Source: CAZCVI01 sp964502145
Lineage (GTDB): Bacteria > Acidobacteriota > Aminicenantia > UBA2199
Direction of reading: 5' to 3'
Assembly: GCA_964502145.1 (NCBI GenBank)
Contig: CAZCVI010000027.1
Span: 1-64,000, forward strand
DNA: 64,000 bases
Shown piece after piece: positions 34,926 to 45,026 of this stretch; within the stretch, counting starts at the first letter, position 1, and every line of letters starts with the position of its first letter. Below the pieces are notes generated by a model, which made no database searches, was not told where the DNA came from, and worked only from the letters and a program-made list of their open reading frames with translations. A program made the translations under genes and the position numbers.

Positions 34926-34964
34926 ATTGGTGTGTTTATACCGCGAGGAAACAGGACGTGTGTG

Positions 34965-36935
34965 ATGAGCAAGGTTTTTTTAAGTTATTACCAAAAGGAT
35001 GAACGGTTTGTCAGTGAATTATCTAACCGCTTAACGCGGGATGGTGTGGAGTGTGTATCCGATAAAGAACCCATCCCCTGGGGCGACAATTGGATGGTTC
35101 ATGTGGCCAAAAGGTTGGATGAATGCGATTTTATTGTCCTCATCTTAACCCCGGATTACTGCCGCTCAGAATGGCCTAAATTGGAACAGGCGACCTTGAT
35201 GACCCAAACGCCAGAAACATGGGAGAAAAAAATACGGCCTCTGTTGTTAAAAGAGTGTCAAGTGGAACTGCCCCAGTTTCTAAAACCCATTCAAGCCATT
35301 GATGTCTCCACCACTGAAAAATTTGAAAGCCATTATCCCGCCATTTGTCAGGGTCTAGGCGGAGTATATAAGGAACCCTCAAAAGTCTTAAAAAAGAAAT
35401 TGTTACCCCTCAGTGTTTCCTCCTTCTCGGCATTGATTAACGATAATTATATCTATGTGGATAAAACCAAATATATCTATAATCTGGTGGCTAATGGTGG
35501 GGCTTACTTTTTATCCCGTCCACGGCGATTTGGGAAATCATTGCTCGTTTCCACTATCAAGGAGATTTGCCAGGGCAACCGTGATCTTTTTAAAGGGTGT
35601 TGGATTTATGACCGCATCCTATGGGAAAAGTACCCTGTGATTCACCTGGATTTCTTGAGAATCGATTATAAAAACCTGGGGCTGGATAAAGCATTGGATA
35701 ATACATTGAACCTTATGGCAGGGGAGTTTAAGGTCCAGTTGCAGGGGGATAGTATTGCCGAAAAATTCATGGACCTAATCCGTAAATTGGCCAAAGACAA
35801 GCGGGTTATTGTCCTGATTGATGAATACGATAAACCACTTACGGATTATATTGATAATTTAGAAAAGGCCGAAGAGAACCGGGATACACTCAAAAACTTT
35901 TATTCTGTCCTCAAAGGTCTGCAAGAAAATATCAGACTCCTATTTATGACCGGGGTTTCCCGGTTTAGTCGGCTATCTATTTTCAGCGATTTGAACCATC
36001 TGGAGGATCTGACCTTTCACCCCAATTACGTGGCATTACTTGGGTACACCACCGAGGAAATTGAAACCAATTTCCATCATTATATCCAAGAATACGCCAG
36101 TGAGGTTCCCGATTATTCGCGAGACGAGTTGTTTAAAAAGCTAAAAGAGTATTATAACGGGTATTCTTGGGATGGGGAGACCTTTGTGTATAATCCCATT
36201 TCAATAATGAATTTTTTCTCCCAGAAAAAATTCAAATCCTTCTGGTTTGCCACGGGCACGCCCACTTTTCTTGCGAAAATGGCACGAACACGGGGGATTG
36301 ATGTGATAGGGTGGGAAGAATTAGAAGTGGGCGATCAATTCTTTGATAAATTCGATATCGCCAACATTGATACCGACCTGTTGCTTTTTCAAACTGGTTA
36401 TTTAACCATAAAAAAGTATGATGGCGAAACGTATACCCTATCCTACCCCAACCGGGAAGTGGAGAATGCATTCCTCTATAATCTGGTGGAAGAGTTCTCA
36501 GGGCAAGGACAGGCTGTTTATAAAAATACTGGTCGTGCCATAAGAAAAGCCCTAGAAAAAAACGACACAAAAAGTTTCATCAATAAAATGAAATCTTTCC
36601 TCGCCGCGATTCCCTATCCCCTGGTAGAGGGTGAAGTAGAAAAGTATTATCATCTGGTTTTTTATCTGGTCTTAAAACTGGCCATGGGAAAAGTGAACCC
36701 GGAACATTTCAGTAATCGTGGCCGGATAGATATGTTGGTAGAGACAGACAAGTATATATATATTATCGAGTTTAAAATGGGCAGCGCGGCCAAAGCCCTT
36801 AAACAAATCAATGATAAAACCTATTATGAACAATTTCTAACGCAACCAAAAAAAATAATCCTGATCGGTATCGGCTTCAACGCCGAAAAAAGAAATATTT
36901 CCGACCATCTCAAAGCCGAGATAAATCCAGTGTAA
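34965..36935 (+). CDS. TIR / AAA-ATPase-like / PD-(D/E)XK nuclease protein, copy 2
   Basis: A 656-aa twin of the protein at 29997-31964 with the same three domains: TIR with CRSEWPKLE, AAA domain with SRPRRFGKS and VLIDEYDK, and a PD-(D/E)XK domain with RIDMLVET ... IIEFKMG. The N-terminal halves have diverged (for example around residues 75-90 and in the AAA N-terminal part), while 35943-36721 is identical to copy 1. The start follows the same AGGA as copy 1. It is the last gene of the candidate defence island. Confidence 0.88.
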   Translation: MSKVFLSYYQKDERFVSELSNRLTRDGVECVSDKEPIPWGDNWMVHVAKRLDECDFIVLILTPDYCRSEWPKLEQATLMTQTPETWEKKIRPLLLKECQVELPQFLKPIQAIDVSTTEKFESHYPAICQGLGGVYKEPSKVLKKKLLPLSVSSFSALINDNYIYVDKTKYIYNLVANGGAYFLSRPRRFGKSLLVSTIKEICQGNRDLFKGCWIYDRILWEKYPVIHLDFLRIDYKNLGLDKALDNTLNLMAGEFKVQLQGDSIAEKFMDLIRKLAKDKRVIVLIDEYDKPLTDYIDNLEKAEENRDTLKNFYSVLKGLQENIRLLFMTGVSRFSRLSIFSDLNHLEDLTFHPNYVALLGYTTEEIETNFHHYIQEYASEVPDYSRDELFKKLKEYYNGYSWDGETFVYNPISIMNFFSQKKFKSFWFATGTPTFLAKMARTRGIDVIGWEELEVGDQFFDKFDIANIDTDLLLFQTGYLTIKKYDGETYTLSYPNREVENAFLYNLVEEFSGQGQAVYKNTGRAIRKALEKNDTKSFINKMKSFLAAIPYPLVEGEVEKYYHLVFYLVLKLAMGKVNPEHFSNRGRIDMLVETDKYIYIIEFKMGSAAKALKQINDKTYYEQFLTQPKKIILIGIGFNAEKRNISDHLKAEINPV

Positions 36936-37030
36936 TAGTACACGCCCAACTGCTGTAAACACGAGAATAACCCGGGTAATGTTGAACTATGTCAGACTAT
37001 TGACTCTATCTACCCATAACTATCAACTGA

Positions 37031-37058
37031 CATATAAACTGCGTTGACAGTTTATATG
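37031..37058. repeat. perfect 11-bp inverted repeat, with a second palindrome at 37149-37169
   Basis: CATATAAACTG and CAGTTTATATG flank a 6-nt loop; outer CAAC/GTTG extends the pairing. A second palindrome TCCTGGTA-CTAAT-TACCAGGA lies at 37149-37169. The gap 36936-37285 has no gene; these could be operators for the exported protein at 37286 or a weak terminator. Confidence 0.6.
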
Positions 37059-37285
37059 CTGGTTGAGGGTAACAATGGCAAGCACGAGAATTTATGTTTA
37101 TATATCCTTATCCAGTGATCGGGTTGAATATCTTGATGTGAAGGGATTTCCTGGTACTAATTACCAGGATTTATAGAATCTGGGACAGGGAAAGAGACCT
37201 GAACGTTTCCCCAATTATTTCTGGCACCATTATTGCTTATATTATTAATAAAGCAAAAAAGAAATAATTTGACTGGAGGCTGTTC

Positions 37286-37825
37286 ATGAAAAAGAAATGG
37301 GTCGTTTTGCCGTTAGTACTGGTGGTGGTAGTATTTGCCTGGGTGGTTTCTATGGCGGGGGACCGTGTGGACCCAACCGGTGTCATGCAGCGGCTCCTTG
37401 AGATGGAAGAGACACACACTGAGGCAGTCCAATCGTTTCTAGGGAATTTAAAGCTGGATTACCACCCGGCTCACGGCAATGTTCAAAAAGATATTATGCC
37501 CTGCCATGAAGCAGGTTGGGAGGAAAAGTACGTGCCAGAACTGTTTCCCAAAGCGGAAATAGAGAATGTCAGTTCTATTTCCAGGGCCACCTTCACCGGT
37601 ACGGTTTTGGCCGGTCATAAAGATAAAAACGGCACAATTTTTTATGTGTGGCATCATTATCAAGATGAACTGGGTATATTTGTCACCGTGCAGGTGAAAG
37701 GCAGCTCGGAACCCCGGACAGCTATGGCGGTTTTCCGCGGTGGGAACCCGGTTTATCTTTCTTCCAATGATTTACAATGCCGCATTGCGGGACACTTGGT
37801 GTCCATGCGCATGGTGAAATGGTAA
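37286..37825 (+). CDS. small exported protein of unknown function
   Basis: A 179-aa protein with an N-terminal membrane or signal segment (VVLPLVLVVVVFAWVVSMA). GGAGG lies 7 nt before the ATG. The mature part has two Cys (DIMPCHEAGW and DLQCRIAG) that could pair in the periplasm and a beta-rich central region. I do not recognise a family. It lies upstream of the hybrid kinase gene, but a promoter separates them. Confidence 0.7.
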   Translation: MKKKWVVLPLVLVVVVFAWVVSMAGDRVDPTGVMQRLLEMEETHTEAVQSFLGNLKLDYHPAHGNVQKDIMPCHEAGWEEKYVPELFPKAEIENVSSISRATFTGTVLAGHKDKNGTIFYVWHHYQDELGIFVTVQVKGSSEPRTAMAVFRGGNPVYLSSNDLQCRIAGHLVSMRMVKW

Positions 37826-38012
37826 CCTGCAAAGCGGGCTATTTGTTATACCCTCCGGTTTTAATATAAAATGCCCGCAGTGCTCCATCGTTGACCCTTC
37901 ACCATTAATGTATCTCCCCAAAATATCAATTCAATAATTCAATTCCTTCTCGTCTTTTCGGCGAGGTAAGCGGGATAAAATAAAAATAATTCACGGGAAT
38001 TTTGCACACTGT

Positions 38013-38041
38013 TTGAAATTATAGCATTCTTCCTATATAAT
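38013..38041 (+). promoter_or_regulatory. consensus promoter of the hybrid kinase gene with an operator-like inverted repeat
   Basis: TTGAAA (38013-38018), spacer 17, TATAAT (38036-38041). AGCATTC (38023-38029) and GAATGCT (38042-38048) flank the -10 box as an inverted repeat. A direct repeat ACACWGTTTGAAA occurs at 38006 and 38052. Confidence 0.8.
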
Positions 38042-38086
38042 GAATGCTGTTACACAGTTTGAAAATGGTACGGTGTACGGTGCGCA

Positions 38087-41000
38087 ATGAAATCAAAAAG
38101 TGATACATATGGTTCGCTCAAGAAATTGAAGCAAGTTGTCTTGATGGCGAGTGTTATCTATTTATGGAGTATGAGCCCGTTGCTGTTTCCAGCGCAAAAG
38201 TTCGGGCATATTTCCTTGGAACAGGGTTTGTCCCATGGTGCTGTTTATTCTATTGTTCAGGATGCCCGGGGTATGATGTGGTTCGGCACTGAAGATGGTC
38301 TAAATAAATACGATGGGTTTAATATCACCACGTACCACCATGAACCCTCCAATCCCAATTCCCTGTCATCCAGTGATTTTGGCAAGATTCTCATCGACAC
38401 CTCAGGAATCATGTGGTTTGGCACTTGGGGTGGTGGCTTGAACCGTTATGATCCGGTCACTGGCACGTTCACCCATTTCCGCCATGTTCCGCAGGACCCC
38501 ACCAGCCTCAGCGAAGATCGGATCGAATTCCTTTTCAGGGATAGACGGGGGGTGCTCTGGGTAGGCACGGAAAATCGTGGCTTAAACTGTTTGGATGAGG
38601 CCACGGGACGTTTTATTCATTATCGTTTTAACCCGGCAGCTCCCAATGGGCTTGGCAATGATTCAACCAAAGCGATTATCGAGGATGGCGAAGGGCATAT
38701 CTGGATCGGTACCAATGGCGGATTGGATTGTTATAGTCCGGTTGACAACCAGTTCATTCACTATCGCCACGAACCAGGAAATCCTTCTTCGCTAAGCAAT
38801 GACTCTATCCGTGCCTTATGCCGTGGGGCAAACGGATTGATCTGGATCGGCACTCTGGGCGGTGGTCTAAGCTGCTTCAACCTCAAGAAAAGAACTTTTA
38901 AAACCTATACATACGATCCCGCTAATCCCAGTGGTATCAGCGACAATGATATTGGTTATTTATTTCTGGATTCCAACGGTACGTTGTGGATCGGAACCTA
39001 TAATGGTGGCTTAAATCAGTTCGATACCACCACCGAGACATTTGTCTATTTTAAACACAGCCCGAAAGACTCCTCCAGTATCAGTCACAACCGCGTGTCC
39101 GTGATATTCGAGGACCGTGGCAAAATACTCTGGGTGGGAACACGGGGTGGCGGTATCAACACCCTGGACCTTAAACCTGCCAAATTTAAAAATTATCTGT
39201 TCGATTCCCAAGATGAGAGTGGTCTCCCCCATGCGACGGTCTTGACAATTACTGCCGGACCCGGACGCGAGACGTTTTGGCTCGGCACGGACGGGAGCGG
39301 GGTTTACCGCTTTGAGCCCACCACCGAGGAATTCAAAAAACTGCTCTGCTTCCCGGCTTCTCCCGATCCCCTGGACCATACCCGGGTGCGCACATTGCGG
39401 CAAGATAAACAAGGGAACCTGTGGGTGGGTACATACAGGGATGGATTGATTAAAATGAGTCTCCTTGGCCCGGACAAATACCGCCCGTTGGTATGTACGT
39501 ATAATCAGGATGACCCCTTTTGTATTAGCAGTAACCGCATTCAGGCTATATTACAAGATAAAGAGGGCGATATCTGGGTCGGAACACAAGAGGGATTAAA
39601 CTTGCTTTTACCCGCACCACAACCCGGGCCATTAAAATTCAGAAAGTTCCAAGCTGAAGAGGGGAAACCAGGCTATTTGCATAGTAATTACATCAGCACT
39701 ATATATCAGGACCACTCGGGGACAATCTGGGTGGGAACCGCCAAAGGATTGCATAAAATAGATAAAACGAACGGGCGGTTCACCTGTTATAGGCATAAAC
39801 CGGATGAGCCGGGAAGTTTAAGCCATGATCTGGTGCAGGTGATTTTTGAGATGCCCGGAAAAGCCGCTACCACGACCCTCTGGATTGGCACGGAAAATGG
39901 TTTAAATAAGTTTTCCCCGGCAGAGGGAAAGTTTAAACATTATCCCCTAGGACTGGGTTTGCCCGCTGAACGTATCCTGGCGATTTTAGCCGAAGACAAC
40001 GGGAACCTGTGGATCGGAACCAGTCATGGCTTATCGCGATTTAACCCTGACACGGGTATATCACGGAATTATGGCGTTAGCGACGGATTGCCCAGCAATG
40101 GTTTTTATCGCGATGCCTGCCTGAAAATGGAAGGGGCCGGCATGTTCTTCAGCAGTATTAACGGACTGGTCAATTTTTTCCCGGACAAAGTGTTGGACAA
40201 CCCCTATGTGCCACCTGTCCAATTGACTGCCATAAAAAACTTTAACCGGGATATTCTTTTTGATAAACCCCTTTGGGCGATCACGGAAATTCAAATCTCG
40301 TATAAAGAGAGTAATATTTCCTTTGAGTTTGCCGCGTTGGATTATACCAATCCTTCCAGAAATCGGTATGCCTATAAATTGGAAGGGTTCGATCATGATT
40401 GGATCGATGGTGAGACGAGGCATTATGTGGGTTATCCCAGGCTTCCTGCCGGGAAGTATATTTTTCATGTGCGGGGCAGCAATAATGATGGGGTGTGGAA
40501 TAACAACGGTATTTCTCTTAAATTAACAATCACCCCGCCTTGGTGGGGGACGTGGTGGTTCCGGGTAGTGGGTATAGGTCTTATTATAGCCCTGGTATTT
40601 ACCTTGTACCATTATCGGGTTCAGCAAATCGAGGCGAGGAACAAAGAACTTAGCGACTCCAATGCCCGCTTGGAAGAGCAGGTAGTGAAACGTGGGGAAG
40701 CGGAAGAAGCGCTATTGGAGAGCCGCGAGAGATTAAGTTCCGTGCTTCATCATGCGTCTATCATTATCTGGGCGCTGGACACCGACGGCGTGTTTACTCT
40801 TTCCGAGGGATGGGGTTTGGCCGCACTGGGGCTCAAACCGGGAGAATTGGTGGGGCAATCTATCTTCCAGGTGTATGGTGCTTACCCTGAAATCCTGACG
40901 GCCACCAGACGGGCACTGGCAGGAGAGATTGTAGGTTCGGCGGTGTCCATTGGGAATGTGGCTTTTGAGCTTCGTTATACACCGCAGATCAACCGGTTTG

Positions 41001-42244
41001 GGGAGTTCAGCGGTACGATTTGTGTGGCCATAGATGAAACGGACCGCAAGCGTGCAGAAGCGGAAAAGGCATTACTGGAAGAACAACTGCGCCACGTTCA
41101 GAAATTGGAAACCATTGGCACACTGGCAGGGGGGATCGCGCATGATTTCAACAATATTCTGGGACCTATTCTGGGGTATACAGAAATGGCAATGGAGGAG
41201 ATTCCCAGGGACAATATCGCGGTGAAATGGCTGGAAAATGTAGTGCTGGCTTCGCAACGGGCGCGGGACCTGGTGCAGCAGATACTAGTGTTTGGACGGC
41301 GGGATAAACAGGAATATAAACCGGTGCTTATCCAGGGTGTCATTCGGGAAGCATTAAAATTGATCCGCGCCTCGTTACCTGCTACCATTGATATTCTCCA
41401 GGATATTTCCGATTACTGCAAACCAGTACTGGCCGATCCGGGGCAGATTCATCAGGTATTCATGAATCTTTGCATCAATGCCAAACATGCGATGCAGGAG
41501 AATGGGGGAACATTAACCGTGCATTTACGAACGGCACGGGTTAATGAGGCTCTTGCCCAGCTCTATCCCAAACTGAAACCCGGTTATTATGTGCGCTTAA
41601 CGGTGTCGGATACTGGTCATGGTATGGATGATGAGACCTTGCGGCGACTCTTTGAGCCTTTTTATACCACAAAAAAACCCGGTGAAGGGACAGGCATGGG
41701 ACTTTCCATGGTCCATGGTATTGTGATGGGGCACGGTGGGGAGATTACTGTGACCAGTCACCTGGGAAAGGGATCGGAATTTAATGTCTATCTGCCAGTA
41801 GTGAATTCTCAAACAGTGGAAGAAGCCATTCAGTCCCAAGGTGTCCCTAGCGGTAACGAACATATTTTGGTAGTGGATGATGAGGAATCAATCACGGTGA
41901 TGGCGGGTTTAAAACTAAAACAATTGGGCTACCAAGTCACCACATTTACTGATAGTGTCGCGGCGCTAAACTATTTTAAAGAGAACCAGCGGCAAATCGA
42001 CCTGGTGCTTTCCGACCAGACCATGCCCAAAATGACCGGGGTACGATTGTCACGGGAATTAAAAACATTGAAGCCCAATGTTCCGGTGATTATTATTTCC
42101 GGGTTCAGCGAACTGGTCAATCAGGATAATTTTCATGAACTCGGATTAGAGGCGTATATCTCCAAACCCTTCAACTCTTTTTCCTTGGGTCGTACTATCC
42201 GCGAGGTGTTGGATAAGAATAAAAAAATAAGTGATAATGGCTGA
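38087..42244 (+). CDS. hybrid two-component sensor kinase with propeller sensor domain
   Basis: A 1385-aa one-piece signalling protein. After an N-terminal signal/TM segment, residues ~40-690 are Reg_prop beta-propeller repeats (MWFGTEDGLNKYD type), followed by a Y_Y_Y domain (~700-800), one TM helix (~823-845), a short coiled coil, a PAS-like domain, HisKA with phosphoacceptor His1019 (GGIAHDFNN), HATPase (EPFYTTKKPGEGTGMGLSM) and a C-terminal receiver (from 1259) with Asp1310. There is no DNA-binding domain. The convergent NtrC-type gene is a candidate partner. Periplasmic sensors of this type often detect polysaccharide breakdown products. Confidence 0.92.
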   Translation: MKSKSDTYGSLKKLKQVVLMASVIYLWSMSPLLFPAQKFGHISLEQGLSHGAVYSIVQDARGMMWFGTEDGLNKYDGFNITTYHHEPSNPNSLSSSDFGKILIDTSGIMWFGTWGGGLNRYDPVTGTFTHFRHVPQDPTSLSEDRIEFLFRDRRGVLWVGTENRGLNCLDEATGRFIHYRFNPAAPNGLGNDSTKAIIEDGEGHIWIGTNGGLDCYSPVDNQFIHYRHEPGNPSSLSNDSIRALCRGANGLIWIGTLGGGLSCFNLKKRTFKTYTYDPANPSGISDNDIGYLFLDSNGTLWIGTYNGGLNQFDTTTETFVYFKHSPKDSSSISHNRVSVIFEDRGKILWVGTRGGGINTLDLKPAKFKNYLFDSQDESGLPHATVLTITAGPGRETFWLGTDGSGVYRFEPTTEEFKKLLCFPASPDPLDHTRVRTLRQDKQGNLWVGTYRDGLIKMSLLGPDKYRPLVCTYNQDDPFCISSNRIQAILQDKEGDIWVGTQEGLNLLLPAPQPGPLKFRKFQAEEGKPGYLHSNYISTIYQDHSGTIWVGTAKGLHKIDKTNGRFTCYRHKPDEPGSLSHDLVQVIFEMPGKAATTTLWIGTENGLNKFSPAEGKFKHYPLGLGLPAERILAILAEDNGNLWIGTSHGLSRFNPDTGISRNYGVSDGLPSNGFYRDACLKMEGAGMFFSSINGLVNFFPDKVLDNPYVPPVQLTAIKNFNRDILFDKPLWAITEIQISYKESNISFEFAALDYTNPSRNRYAYKLEGFDHDWIDGETRHYVGYPRLPAGKYIFHVRGSNNDGVWNNNGISLKLTITPPWWGTWWFRVVGIGLIIALVFTLYHYRVQQIEARNKELSDSNARLEEQVVKRGEAEEALLESRERLSSVLHHASIIIWALDTDGVFTLSEGWGLAALGLKPGELVGQSIFQVYGAYPEILTATRRALAGEIVGSAVSIGNVAFELRYTPQINRFGEFSGTICVAIDETDRKRAEAEKALLEEQLRHVQKLETIGTLAGGIAHDFNNILGPILGYTEMAMEEIPRDNIAVKWLENVVLASQRARDLVQQILVFGRRDKQEYKPVLIQGVIREALKLIRASLPATIDILQDISDYCKPVLADPGQIHQVFMNLCINAKHAMQENGGTLTVHLRTARVNEALAQLYPKLKPGYYVRLTVSDTGHGMDDETLRRLFEPFYTTKKPGEGTGMGLSMVHGIVMGHGGEITVTSHLGKGSEFNVYLPVVNSQTVEEAIQSQGVPSGNEHILVVDDEESITVMAGLKLKQLGYQVTTFTDSVAALNYFKENQRQIDLVLSDQTMPKMTGVRLSRELKTLKPNVPVIIISGFSELVNQDNFHELGLEAYISKPFNSFSLGRTIREVLDKNKKISDNG

Positions 42245-42287
42245 TTGTTACTGTTGACCGGGTTCTTTCCTACTGCCTAATTTATTT

Positions 42288-43616
42288 TTAGTCTTCGCCG
42301 CCGTCGTCCATATTGTATTCTTTTAACTTGTTGCGCAAGGTACGGGAAGAGATACCCAGTATCTCTGCTGCCTTGGTTTTATTGTTAGGGGTTTTTTCCA
42401 GGGTTCTTAGTATCAGATCTTTTTCCATTTCCGCCACTGTTTTGATATCTGTATTGGGTTCTGCTGTAACGGGGGTGTGAAAAGAATAGGTTTTAAATTC
42501 AATATCTGCCTCGTCTATCTCAGTGCTGCTGCTAAAAATAGTGGTTCTATGGATGACGTTTTGCAGTTCCCGGATATTTCCTGGCCAGCGGTAAGCGATC
42601 AATTTATCCATGGCTTTTTTATTGAATTTCATATTCCCCTTGCCTGATTCTTGTTCGTACATGCCCAGGAAAAACTCCGCCAGATACTTGATATCATCCG
42701 GTCGTTCGCGCAAGGGGGGGATTTGGAATTCCACGACATTGAGACGGAAAAGCAAATCTTCACGAAAACTTTTATCCTTGATTTTTTCTTCGATATTGCG
42801 ATTGGTCAACGAAATAATGCGCGCATCCACTGGAATGGATCTTTTTCCACCCAGACGGTCCACTTCTTTTTCTTGCAACACTCGTAAGATTTTAGCTTGC
42901 AGGTGTAGCGGCATATCGCCGATTTCATCTAGTACCAATGTGCCTTTATCTGCCAGTTCGAATTTCCCTGGCTTGAATTTATCCGCGCCTGTGAATGCGC
43001 CTTTTTCATAACCGAATAATTCGCTTTCCAAGAGGTTTTCTGGAATAGCCGCGCAATTGATGGCGATATAGGATTCATCTTTGCGGGAACTGCTCCGATG
43101 AATAAACCGGGCTAACACTTCTTTACCCGTACCGCTCTCGCCGTAGATGAGGATCGCCGCATTGCTGCGTGCTGCCTTGGCAGCACGGTCCAGTAATCCT
43201 ATTAAAACCTTGTCCTTGGTTAAAAACTCGGTGACTGGGTTGCGGTTAAAGGTTTTGGGGAATAATTTTTCTGTTAATTTAAGTATTTTGTCTGCTGAGA
43301 AGGGTTTTAATATATAATCTTCCGCGCCGTTTTTTAAAGCCGTGACCGCATCCTCGATTTTGCCGTAGGCCGTGATCACGATAATTTTGGTTTCTGGGTT
43401 TTTATTTTTGATTTCCACTACCAGTTCTATGCCGCTACCGTCTGGCATGCGCACGTCCGTGATCACCATCGGGTAGTTATAGAAGTTGAGTTTCTCTTTT
43501 GCTTCCAGAAAGGAGAAGGCCCGTTCCACGCTGTAGTTTTTTCGTTTTAGCGTTTCATACAGGGCAAAGTTCATGTTTTCGTCATCATCTACGATCAAGA
43601 TATCTTTATGTTCCAT
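42288..43616 (-). CDS. NtrC-family sigma-54-dependent response regulator
   Basis: A 442-aa regulator with a receiver (phosphoacceptor Asp54 in VITDVRMPDG), a sigma-54 AAA+ domain (Walker A GESGTGKE at 159-166, sigma-54 contact loop GAFTGA at 206-211) and a Fis-type HTH (TKAAEILGISSRTLRNKL). It activates sigma-54 promoters. It is convergent with the hybrid kinase gene, 43 nt apart, and has no kinase of its own in the window. Confidence 0.93.
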   Translation of the reverse strand: MEHKDILIVDDDENMNFALYETLKRKNYSVERAFSFLEAKEKLNFYNYPMVITDVRMPDGSGIELVVEIKNKNPETKIIVITAYGKIEDAVTALKNGAEDYILKPFSADKILKLTEKLFPKTFNRNPVTEFLTKDKVLIGLLDRAAKAARSNAAILIYGESGTGKEVLARFIHRSSSRKDESYIAINCAAIPENLLESELFGYEKGAFTGADKFKPGKFELADKGTLVLDEIGDMPLHLQAKILRVLQEKEVDRLGGKRSIPVDARIISLTNRNIEEKIKDKSFREDLLFRLNVVEFQIPPLRERPDDIKYLAEFFLGMYEQESGKGNMKFNKKAMDKLIAYRWPGNIRELQNVIHRTTIFSSSTEIDEADIEFKTYSFHTPVTAEPNTDIKTVAEMEKDLILRTLEKTPNNKTKAAEILGISSRTLRNKLKEYNMDDGGED

Positions 43617-43825
43617 ATCTCATTTTTATCACAACCCGCCTTTTTTTTCAAGAAGCAGGAAGAAGAAAGTGGCATTTTAATTTTTTTTCCCTGCGGTTTT
43701 TAAGAGAAACTACTGATGAAAGCAAGAATAGTACAGTGGATGAGAATAGAATAGAAAAACAAAAGGAAGATCACTAAATATTCAAAAAAGGCCTCGTTAT
43801 TTCTATGATTATCAAATACACTGCA

Positions 43826-44881
43826 TCACTCAAACTCTATTTTATCTAACTGGTTTGGTATTGAAAACATGGACAAATTTTTTTCAATCTCTTCTATAGA
43901 GGGGAAATATTTTTTTATCTCCTGCGGCAACTTTTTGCTTATTTTGTAAGTGGATACGCCAATAGGTGTATTGATATTTTTTAACGCATACTCAACAACG
44001 GTTTTATCCTTGCTTTTACAGATAATAATCCCAATTGAAGAGTTTTCATCCTCCAGTTTAACTTGATCGTCCAACGCCGCTAGGTAAAACTGCATTTGCC
44101 CTGTATAGGCAGGTCTAAACTTACTGATTTTTAAATCGACAACTACCAAGCATTTAAGCTTTCTATGAAATAGAAGGAGATCCAGGAAAAATTCCTCTTC
44201 TCCGACTTTAATTTTATACTGACTCCCGATGAAGGCAAAATAACCTCCCATCTCGATGAGAAATCTTCGGATATTGTTGATAAGTCCGATTTCAAGTTCT
44301 CGTTCTGAATGCTGGTTCCCTAACTCCAGGAAATCAAATGTATACTCATCTTTAACTGCCAATTTTGCTTGATGTCTATATTTCTCTGGTAACGCTTTAT
44401 CGAAATTGGTCTGGTTTGATAAGTATTTTTCATAGGATTGGTTTTCAATTTGATGAATCAGGACATCCTTTGTCCAGCCAAATTTTTTTGTCATTCGGAT
44501 ATAGAATTCTCTTTTTTTGTCGTCCTTACATTTTCCTATTATAATGATATTCTTGACCCAACTGATTTCTGCAACCAATGGTTGCAGTGTTGGGTTTCCC
44601 TCGTAAGCAAGATAAAAGCTTCTCATATTCCATAAATTTCGTTCTGAGAATCCCTGTATACCTGGAAATTCACCTTGTAAGTCGTTCGATAAATTCTCAA
44701 CAATAGCTTTGCCCCAGTTGTTGAGCTTTTGTTTTTCGACAATTTTGCTTCCAATGTACCTGCATAAGGCAATATGCTCTTTGTTAACAATTTTTAATGC
44801 ATCATACTGAGCCTTATAAACTCTTTCCTTTATGTCTATAAAAAAATTTTTGTATTCGTCACTTTCAACAAAATCAGTCAT
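43826..44881 (-). CDS. YhcG/DUF1016-type PD-(D/E)XK nuclease protein
   Basis: A 351-aa protein. The start at 44881 follows GAGG; a longer frame exists. The N-terminal ~160 residues are the DUF1016 helical domain (WGKAIVENLSNDL, GFSERNLWNMR). The C-terminal half is a PD-(D/E)XK fold with EEFFLDLLLFHRKLKCLVVVD and LKISKF. Such proteins occur in restriction or defence islands and as solitary genes. It has its own promoter. Confidence 0.85.
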   Translation of the reverse strand: MTDFVESDEYKNFFIDIKERVYKAQYDALKIVNKEHIALCRYIGSKIVEKQKLNNWGKAIVENLSNDLQGEFPGIQGFSERNLWNMRSFYLAYEGNPTLQPLVAEISWVKNIIIIGKCKDDKKREFYIRMTKKFGWTKDVLIHQIENQSYEKYLSNQTNFDKALPEKYRHQAKLAVKDEYTFDFLELGNQHSERELEIGLINNIRRFLIEMGGYFAFIGSQYKIKVGEEEFFLDLLLFHRKLKCLVVVDLKISKFRPAYTGQMQFYLAALDDQVKLEDENSSIGIIICKSKDKTVVEYALKNINTPIGVSTYKISKKLPQEIKKYFPSIEEIEKNLSMFSIPNQLDKIEFE

Positions 44882-44923
44882 AATTTTCCTCTTCAGATTC
44901 AAATGATTATTACTATTAATAAG

Positions 44924-44952
44924 AAAATACCACAAATCTTATAAAAAATCAA
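44924..44952 (-). promoter_or_regulatory. promoter of the YhcG-type gene
   Basis: Minus strand TTGATT (44952-44947), spacer 17, TATTTT (44929-44924). Confidence 0.6.
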
Positions 44953-45026
44953 GTGAACGGGTCTTATATTTTCATTCTTGTTACATTTTAATGTCCCAGT
45001 ATATTCATTCGCTGGAGGAAGGACTA

